A DNA stretch of 64,000 nt from JAJXWB01 sp964634325 (GTDB lineage: Bacteria > Pseudomonadota > Alphaproteobacteria > Rhizobiales > Beijerinckiaceae), in contig CAZWJF010000006.1 in the NCBI GenBank assembly GCA_964634325.1, positions 138,336-202,335 on the forward strand, read 5' to 3'. The position numbers and the translations under genes are program-made. Every line of letters begins with the position of its first letter. Within the stretch, counting starts at the first letter, position 1. Under the pieces are notes generated by a model. It made no database searches. It saw only the letters and a program-made list of their open reading frames with translations, and was not told the origin of the DNA. Shown here in pieces: positions 58,203 to 64,000 of the stretch.

Positions 58203-60902
58203 ATGGGCGCGACTCATCGCAGGAACGACGCAAGGCCCGACCCGGACGCGCTGCTCGCGCAGACGCGGCGCGAGAAACGTGGCCGGCTGAAGGTCTTTCT
58301 CGGCGCAGCGCCGGGCGTCGGCAAGACTTATTCCATGCTGCAGAACGCCCGCCGTCTGAACGCCGACGGCGTCGATGTTGTGGTCGGGCTCGTCGAGGCG
58401 CACGGACGGGCGGAGACGGAGGCCCTGATCGCAGGCCTTGAAATTCTGCCGCGCCGGCGTGTCGACTATAGGGGCCACGCGCTCGAGGAATTCGACATCG
58501 ACGCGGCTCTGGCGCGGCGCCCGAAGCTTCTCGTCCTCGACGAACTCGCGCACACCAACGCACCCGACAGCCGCCACCCCAAACGCTGGCAGGATGTTGA
58601 GGAGTTGCTCGACGCCGGCGTCGACGTCTGGACCGCGCTCAACATCCAGCATCTCGAAAGCCTCGCCGACGTGGTTGCGCAGATTACTGGCGTCCTCGTG
58701 CGCGAAACCGTCCCGGACAAGGTTCTGCGCGACGCCAACGACATCATGCTGGTCGACATAACGCCGGAGGAGCTGATCCAGCGCCTCAACGAAGGCAAGG
58801 TCTATGTCGCGGACATGGCCCGGCGCGCAACCGAGCGTTTCTTCACGCCCGGCAATCTGACGGCGTTGCGCGAACTCGCCTTGCGCCGCACCGCCGATCG
58901 CGTCGACGACCAGATGGTGGACTATCTCAGGCTGAAGGCGATCGAGGGCCCGTGGGCGTCGTCAGAGCGGCTGCTCGCATGCATCGCTTCCGACGAGAGC
59001 GCCGAGCGCGTGGTGCGCCGCACGAGCCAGCTTGCGACGAGCCTCAACGCCGGATGGATCGCAATCCACCTGGAGCGACCGGGCGAGGCCGCGGACCCGG
59101 CGAGGGCGCAGCGCGTGCGCGAAGCGCTCAACCTTGCCGAACGCCTCGGCGGCGAGGCGCGCCGGCTCTCCGGGCACGATCTCGTCGGCGAGGTTCTCAA
59201 GCTCGCGCGTCGGGAAAACGCAACGCAAATCATTGTCGGAATGTCGCAGCGCGGTCCTGTGCGCCGCCTGCTCCAACGATCCTTCCCCAATGAACTCATG
59301 CGCCGCGCCGATGGGGTGGACGTGCATGTCTTCCAAATCGATGCGCGGCGAGCGACGCCAGTCGCCAAGGTGAATTCGGCTCTCCTGGCCGGCGGCCTCG
59401 GCGTCGAGGTGGGCGTCGCAGGCACAGCGGTCGCGTGCGCAATCGCCGTCGGCGAGATGCTGTCACATCTCATTCGCCTGCCGAACCTGCCGATGATCTT
59501 TCTGGCGGCGGTCCTGTTCTGCGCTCTCCAACTCGGCATGCGCGCTGCGATCATCGCTTCGCTGCTGTCGTTCCTGAGCTACAATTTCTTTTTCATCGAA
59601 CCCATCTACACCTTCACGATTGCAGAACCGTTCGAGTTGTTTTCACTCCTGATCTTTCTTGCGGTCGCGGTTCTCACCGGCTCGCTCGCCGGCCGGGCGC
59701 GCGACCAGGCGGCCGCCGTCGTCAGGAACGCGGCTACGACCCAGTCGCTCTATGACTTCTCGCGGAAGATCGCGGGCGTCGCGACCGCCGATGAAGTTCT
59801 GTGGGCGGCGGCGGCGCATCTTCACGCTACGCTCGGCCGCCAGGTTGTGCTGCTGCTGACCGAAGGCGGCGAACTTGTCGCGCACGCCGCCTGGCCGCCG
59901 GATACGCAACTCGACACGACTGAAATGACGGCCGCACGCTGGGCGATGGCCAAGGCCGAGCCGGCGGGATGGTCAACGGACACATTGCCGCGAGTAAGAT
60001 TCCAGTTCCGGCCGCTGCAGACGGCGAGGGGGGTGATCGCGGTCCTGGGCTTCGAGCCGCCAGCCTCCGACCGGGCGATGTCGCCCGACGGCGAACGCAC
60101 GCTGTCGTCGATCATCGGACAGACGGCGATCGCGCTTGATCGCGCGTTGCTAGCCCGCGAGGCGATCAAGGCGGTTTCGCTGGAGGAAAACGAGAAGGTG
60201 CGCGACGCGCTGCTGGCTTCTCTCTCCCACGATCTGCGGACGCCGCTCGCTTCGATCGCTGGCGCGGCGACCAGCCTGCGCGACCTCGGCGACAGGATGT
60301 CTCCGGATCAGCGCAACGAACTCTTGTCGTCGATCGAGGAGGAGACCGGCCGTCTCTCGCGTTTCGTCGCCAATCTTCTGGATATGTCGCGCATCGAGGC
60401 GGGCGGGCTGAAAGCCCGCCGAGATTGGGTGGATATCGGCGACGCCGTGCGAGTCTCCGTGGAGCGCTGCAGGAAGGCGTTTCCGCAAAGTGCGGTGCGC
60501 GTCTCCCTCGCGCCTGATCTTCCATTCGTGCGCGGCGATGCGCGGCTGCTGGAGCAAGTGCTGTTCAACCTGCTCGACAACGCGCACAAATACGGGGGCG
60601 ACGGACAGATCGCCGTGCATGCGCGCAGGGAGGGGCGCGATCTCGTGCTCAGCGTCACCGATGAGGGGCCGGGGGTCAAACCGGCTGATCTTGAACGTAT
60701 CTTTGACAAATTCTACCGCGGCGGCCGCGCCGACGGCCGAAAGGCCGGAACGGGGCTTGGACTGTCGATCTGCAAGGGTCTGGTCGAAGCGATGGGCGGA
60801 ACGATCGTCGCGCAGAGCCCTGCGGCGCGCCGACGCGGCACGCGCGTCCTCATTCGGCTGCCGGCAGCCGAACCGCCGTCGATCGCCGGAGACAAGACAT
60901 GA
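58203..60902 (+). CDS. kdpD: osmosensitive K+ channel histidine kinase KdpD
   Basis: An 899-residue kinase with the KdpD N-domain (Walker-A-like GAAPGVGKT, LVLDELAHTNAPDSRHPKRW), a USP domain, four clustered helices around residues 400-500, a GAF-like region and the kinase core (LASLSHDLRTPLASI, GTGLGLSICKGL). It overlaps kdpE by 4 bp. Controls kdp transcription in response to K+ limitation. Confidence 0.96.
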   Translation: MGATHRRNDARPDPDALLAQTRREKRGRLKVFLGAAPGVGKTYSMLQNARRLNADGVDVVVGLVEAHGRAETEALIAGLEILPRRRVDYRGHALEEFDIDAALARRPKLLVLDELAHTNAPDSRHPKRWQDVEELLDAGVDVWTALNIQHLESLADVVAQITGVLVRETVPDKVLRDANDIMLVDITPEELIQRLNEGKVYVADMARRATERFFTPGNLTALRELALRRTADRVDDQMVDYLRLKAIEGPWASSERLLACIASDESAERVVRRTSQLATSLNAGWIAIHLERPGEAADPARAQRVREALNLAERLGGEARRLSGHDLVGEVLKLARRENATQIIVGMSQRGPVRRLLQRSFPNELMRRADGVDVHVFQIDARRATPVAKVNSALLAGGLGVEVGVAGTAVACAIAVGEMLSHLIRLPNLPMIFLAAVLFCALQLGMRAAIIASLLSFLSYNFFFIEPIYTFTIAEPFELFSLLIFLAVAVLTGSLAGRARDQAAAVVRNAATTQSLYDFSRKIAGVATADEVLWAAAAHLHATLGRQVVLLLTEGGELVAHAAWPPDTQLDTTEMTAARWAMAKAEPAGWSTDTLPRVRFQFRPLQTARGVIAVLGFEPPASDRAMSPDGERTLSSIIGQTAIALDRALLAREAIKAVSLEENEKVRDALLASLSHDLRTPLASIAGAATSLRDLGDRMSPDQRNELLSSIEEETGRLSRFVANLLDMSRIEAGGLKARRDWVDIGDAVRVSVERCRKAFPQSAVRVSLAPDLPFVRGDARLLEQVLFNLLDNAHKYGGDGQIAVHARREGRDLVLSVTDEGPGVKPADLERIFDKFYRGGRADGRKAGTGLGLSICKGLVEAMGGTIVAQSPAARRRGTRVLIRLPAAEPPSIAGDKT

Positions 60903-61585
60903 GCGGCCAACGAATTCTTGTCGTTGACGACGAGCCGGAAATTCGACGTTTCCTGAAACTCGCGTTGGAGGCGGCGGGGTACGAGCCCGTCATGGCGGAC
61001 ACGGGCGCCGCAGCGCTGAAGGCCGCCGCGACGCGCGCGCCCGACGCTGTCGTGCTCGATCTCGGCTTGCCCGATCGCGACGGCAAGGAAGTGCTGCGCG
61101 ATCTGCGGGAGTTCTCGCGCGTACCCGTAATCGTGCTGTCGGCGCGCGATCGCGAGGCGGAAAAGATCGCAGCGCTGGATTGCGGCGCCGACGATTACGT
61201 GGAAAAACCTTTTGGCATCGGCGAGTTCATGGCGCGTTTGCGCGCCGCGCTGCGCCACGCGCCCGGCGCGGCGCCGCTCCCCGCCCGCTTCGAAACCGAC
61301 GGTCTTGTCGTGGACATGGATCGACGGATCGTCACGCGCGGCGGGGCGGCCGTGAAGCTCACACCGAAGGAATACGACCTCCTCACAGTGCTCGTCCGCC
61401 ATGCCGGGCGCGTCGTCACGCACCGGCAGATTCTCAATGCGGTCTGGGGCCCTGCGCACGCCGACGACACGCAATATCTGCGCGTCTTTATCGGACAATT
61501 GCGCGCCAAGATTGAACCCGACGCCGCAAATCCGACGATCATCCGGACCGAACCCGGCGTGGGGTACAGGATGGCGGACGATTGA
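60899..61585 (+). CDS. kdpE: KDP operon transcriptional regulator KdpE
   Basis: A 228-residue OmpR-family regulator: receiver (VVDDEPEIRRFL, Asp in VVLDLGLPD) and winged-helix DNA-binding domain (LTPKEYDLLTVLVRHAGRVVTHRQIL). Partner of KdpD; last gene of the operon. Confidence 0.96.
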   Translation: MSGQRILVVDDEPEIRRFLKLALEAAGYEPVMADTGAAALKAAATRAPDAVVLDLGLPDRDGKEVLRDLREFSRVPVIVLSARDREAEKIAALDCGADDYVEKPFGIGEFMARLRAALRHAPGAAPLPARFETDGLVVDMDRRIVTRGGAAVKLTPKEYDLLTVLVRHAGRVVTHRQILNAVWGPAHADDTQYLRVFIGQLRAKIEPDAANPTIIRTEPGVGYRMADD

Positions 61586-61752
61586 TGTCAATTCATTGCA
61601 GGCCGAATGCTGGCGCGTCGTTCCGCTCGCTCTGCCCCTTGCGCCCCGCTTCCATCGGAGGCTCGTCAGCAGGCTTGCAGGCAATGCCGGGTAATCCCCC
61701 TCGTCGCCTGATTTGCCGGTAGAGTTGCAGGCGCTCTCGCTCGGCTGAATGC

Positions 61753-62373
61753 TTAGCGGCCCCGCGTTAGCTTGGCGCCGTTGTTGAACGTGACAACTCT
61801 TCCGTCGTCAGACAGAGTGCCTTCGCTCCTGGTCCAGTCTTTCCAGTCCAAAGTGAAATGGTTCGAGCGACAGAGCCATTTGCCACTAATACCGCTCACA
61901 TGCCTGGCGGACCCGTCGGCGTTCAACATCACGTCGCCGCGGCCGTAGAAAGGGTTCCACCAACCATTAGCGGTCCATACGCCCGCAATTCCTTTACACG
62001 TGCTCTTTCGCGTTGAACGAGCATCTCCGGCTTCGGGATTGCGCGGCTTGACGCTATGCGCAGCGCGTTTCGGAGCTGAACGCATTATTCTCTTTCCGAC
62101 CGGCGATTTCGGCGACGAAATAGACCTCCCGCCGGAAACGGATTTTGCATCGCCGCCCTTCACAGCCGGCGGCGCGATGGAACCGCCAATACTTCCAGCC
62201 TCGGCCATCAACACGCTTGGGGAAATGAGCGGTGCATTTGACGCGTCGACGAGCGCTGATGATCCTTGATGTTCGACCGCGGCGCGCGCCGGCCCTGACG
62301 TGACAAGAAGCGCCAAAATAGTAGCTGCGGCGGCGGTCGCGGAGGCGGGCCTTGTTGGGGGGGCTAGGGTCAT
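61753..62373 (-). CDS. secreted protein of unknown function
   Basis: A 206-residue protein with a signal-peptide-like N-terminus (ATILALLVTSGPARA) and a low-complexity Ser/Pro/Lys middle. Its compact C-terminal domain of about 80 residues is rich in Gly and Trp (CKGIAGVWTANGWWNPFYGRG, GKWLCRSNHFTLDW, GTLSDDGRVVTFNNGAKL) and looks beta-rich, with two cysteines. ATG at 62373 is the first that gives a signal peptide; the open frame upstream lies in the next gene. I do not recognise a family. Confidence 0.6.
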   Translation of the reverse strand: MTLAPPTRPASATAAAATILALLVTSGPARAAVEHQGSSALVDASNAPLISPSVLMAEAGSIGGSIAPPAVKGGDAKSVSGGRSISSPKSPVGKRIMRSAPKRAAHSVKPRNPEAGDARSTRKSTCKGIAGVWTANGWWNPFYGRGDVMLNADGSARHVSGISGKWLCRSNHFTLDWKDWTRSEGTLSDDGRVVTFNNGAKLTRGR

Positions 62374-62396
62374 GACAGACACTGGTCTCACTCGTT

Positions 62397-63923
62397 TCAG
62401 CGCCGGTTCGAGCCGTCTGCACATACGGACGCTACGACCCGGCAACGGCCTCCCCCTTTGGCGCAATCGGTGAGCGCGGCCTGCCGAGCGCTTTCGGCGT
62501 TCGCACGCGCAGCTAATGCCCATTGCGACCCGGAATAGGCGAAAGCCCCGCACTCCAGGCCAAAAAAGCTTAGTTCGACATTGCATTGCTGCGGATCGCC
62601 GCACCGAGACACAGCGGTGGCTACCGCATCCCGGCGCGAGGCGTGGTCCCAGGCCATACCCCACTTGCCAGCCTTCTTGTCGAAAACAATCGAGGCCCAC
62701 GGAGATCGATCACCAGCACTTCGCAACGTGTTCAACAACGCAACGGTCGCTTCCCCGGTCTTCGGCAGGCCGTTCTTCTCCTCAAACGCGACGATCGCCC
62801 GACGGTCAACGTCGGTGATCTGACTGACATCCTCGGCTGGATCGAAGTTGAGTTCGTAGAGGCGCTGGCGCAACTCACTAAGCAACTCGCGTTCGGACAA
62901 CTTGTTCGCCTCGCGCGTCTGAGTTTGCGGTCCAGGTAAAGGGGCGGGACGCGACAGCGGCGTCACACGTGTTGAGGGCCCTACGGGAGGAGCGGAACCG
63001 GTCGCCTTGTGGGGCTGCAGTTCGGCAGAGCTGTCGAACAGCCCTTCAAATCTCTCGATTGGACCAATCCGAAAGAGCTGGGGTCCCGGAGTCGCCAGGA
63101 AATACAGAGAAGATCCTTGCACGCGCAATACACCGCTTTGCCCGCGGATGAACTCGAACGGGGCCCCACTCTTCTCGACATAGCCGACGCCTGTCCGTGT
63201 CGCATAAAACACGCCGCCCTGCGATGAACTCGCTATGGAAATTATATCGTCGGACGTCTGAAGAAGGATGGCGATCCCATCAGGGACGCCAATTCGTAGG
63301 AGGGAGCGACTTGTCGCGATATAGTGGGTTGCGCCATCGCCTGTGACGTCAACGACTGGAGTTGGGAGCGTAATTAGTTTCAAGAATGTCTTGTCTCGGG
63401 CAAGGACGTAGACGTTGTGGTTGCCCGGTTCATTGGCGCCGCCAAAAACGTAGGCGGTGTTTGCCCCGGCGGCTCTGATGCGCATTTGGGTGCTTGGAAG
63501 GGTTGGCCCCAACGTGAGGCCCCCGGGACCAAGATCGGCCAATTGATCTTGCGAAACGACCAGGAGGCTGCCGTTTCGCATCCACGCAAAGTTGCTGACT
63601 GACAGGTCGCTGAACGTATGGAATTTCTTGTTCGCCCCTAAGACCAGCAAGTCTGGGCCGTCCAGCACGATGGGGACGCCATCCGGACCCAAATCGAAAT
63701 TGTTCAGGTCGCGCGACTTCGTCATGTCGCGCGGCAACGACACAAGAATATCGACGGTCACGTCCTTCGGCGTCGCAAATTCGCCCGAAAGCGCAAATTT
63801 CGACAACGACAGGAATGCGCATATGGAAAGCAGCATGACGTGCACGAAATGCCCGTAGGAGCCGCCTTCCGGAAGCAGACCTTTCTCTCCGCGCGCCACG
63901 CGTCTGAGATGGGCCACGCTCAT
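62397..63923 (-). CDS. membrane/secreted protein with beta-propeller-like, peptidoglycan-binding-like and DUF4189 regions
   Basis: A 508-residue protein. A hydrophobic segment near residues 29-46 is likely a signal or anchor. Next comes a propeller-like region (repeats such as VVSQDQLADLGPGG, GGVFYATRTGVGYVEKSG), a PG_binding-like helix set (LLSELRQRLYELNFDP, AIVAFEEKNGLPKTG), and a C-terminal DUF4189 domain (WGMAWDHASRRDAVATAVSRCG ... CAKGGGRCRVV). AAGGAA precedes the ATG at 63923, which overlaps the stop of an upstream frame (ATGA). Function unknown. Composition is less GC-rich than its neighbours by eye. Confidence 0.7.
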   Translation of the reverse strand: MSVAHLRRVARGEKGLLPEGGSYGHFVHVMLLSICAFLSLSKFALSGEFATPKDVTVDILVSLPRDMTKSRDLNNFDLGPDGVPIVLDGPDLLVLGANKKFHTFSDLSVSNFAWMRNGSLLVVSQDQLADLGPGGLTLGPTLPSTQMRIRAAGANTAYVFGGANEPGNHNVYVLARDKTFLKLITLPTPVVDVTGDGATHYIATSRSLLRIGVPDGIAILLQTSDDIISIASSSQGGVFYATRTGVGYVEKSGAPFEFIRGQSGVLRVQGSSLYFLATPGPQLFRIGPIERFEGLFDSSAELQPHKATGSAPPVGPSTRVTPLSRPAPLPGPQTQTREANKLSERELLSELRQRLYELNFDPAEDVSQITDVDRRAIVAFEEKNGLPKTGEATVALLNTLRSAGDRSPWASIVFDKKAGKWGMAWDHASRRDAVATAVSRCGDPQQCNVELSFFGLECGAFAYSGSQWALAARANAESARQAALTDCAKGGGRCRVVASVCADGSNRR

Positions 63924-64000
63924 CGCGTCGATTCCTTCGGCTCTCGGTACGCCTCCGACGAGGACCGCAGTTCGGCTCGGATGAGTTGGCTGGGGCCGAC
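63920..64000 (-). CDS. 3' end of an unidentified gene cut by the window edge
   Basis: The frame is open on the minus strand from the window edge (64000) to a stop at 63920-63922. The 26 visible residues are polar and charged and end ...EAYREPKESTR. The stop overlaps the next ATG by 4 bp, a common sign of a real upstream gene in the same operon. Too short to identify. Confidence 0.4.
   Translation of the reverse strand, partial: VGPSQLIRAELRSSSEAYREPKESTR

Overview
The window looks like chromosomal DNA of a metabolically versatile, high-GC alphaproteobacterium, probably Hyphomicrobiales (Rhodopseudomonas / Beijerinckiaceae / Methylocystaceae-like). The evidence is the group 1d-type hup/hyp hydrogenase locus, the benzoate/alicyclic-acid style CoA-ligase and dehydrogenase genes, several TRAP transporters and the general codon usage. 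The species assignment is inference. I see no rRNA, tRNA, CRISPR array, insertion sequence or phage gene.

Layout. (1) 1-8301 (+): a carboxylic-acid catabolic operon with acyl-CoA ligase (5' end outside the window), enoyl-CoA hydratase, two acyl-CoA dehydrogenases (the second is GcdH), an ABC binding protein, a CaiB/BaiF CoA-transferase and an SDR. (2) 8392-13595 (-): a second CaiB/BaiF CoA-transferase and a TRAP transporter in which one DctQ/DctM pair is flanked by two paralogous DctP proteins. (3) 14103-17656 (+): a molybdenum-homeostasis module (YqeB-like, DUF2478, an HTH-only ModE-like regulator, the molbindin Mop, and ModD) with matching Mo-box-like operators. (4) 17837-30018: a urea-polymer (biuret/triuret/carboxybiuret) utilisation island. 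It holds AtzH, AtzE, AtzG and AtzF, a Dpp-type ABC importer, a divergent GntR/FCD regulator, an NCS2/AzgA-like permease and a BiuH/TrtA-type cysteine hydrolase. No cyanuric acid hydrolase is present. (5) 30477-47149 (+): a complete H2-sensing and uptake [NiFe]-hydrogenase locus, hupUV-hupSLCDEF-hupGHIJ-hypABCDE-hoxA-hupT, with two sigma-54 promoters visible ahead of hupS and hupG. HupK and hypF are missing from it. (6) 47733-53432 (+): four translationally coupled genes encoding a TRAP-type binding protein, a membrane histidine kinase, a soluble REC-DUF3369-kinase and a REC-nucleotide cyclase. I read this as a signalling system rather than a transporter. (7) 53604-61585 (+): the kdp K+-ATPase operon with its KdpDE regulators, preceded by a 27-codon membrane ORF. 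(8) 61753-64000 (-): secreted or membrane proteins of unknown function.

How the parts work together. In region 5, HupUV would sense H2, modulate HupT and thereby HoxA, and HoxA with sigma-54 would fire the hupS and hupG promoters. HupS carries the six-cysteine signature of O2-tolerant enzymes, while the sensor HupU does not. In region 4 the enzymes form a plausible path from triuret or biuret through carboxybiuret and dicarboxyurea to allophanate, then ammonia and CO2. Region 6 is the best candidate for an undescribed system: extracytoplasmic ligand capture linked to two kinases and an output cyclase that lacks the canonical transition-state Asn.
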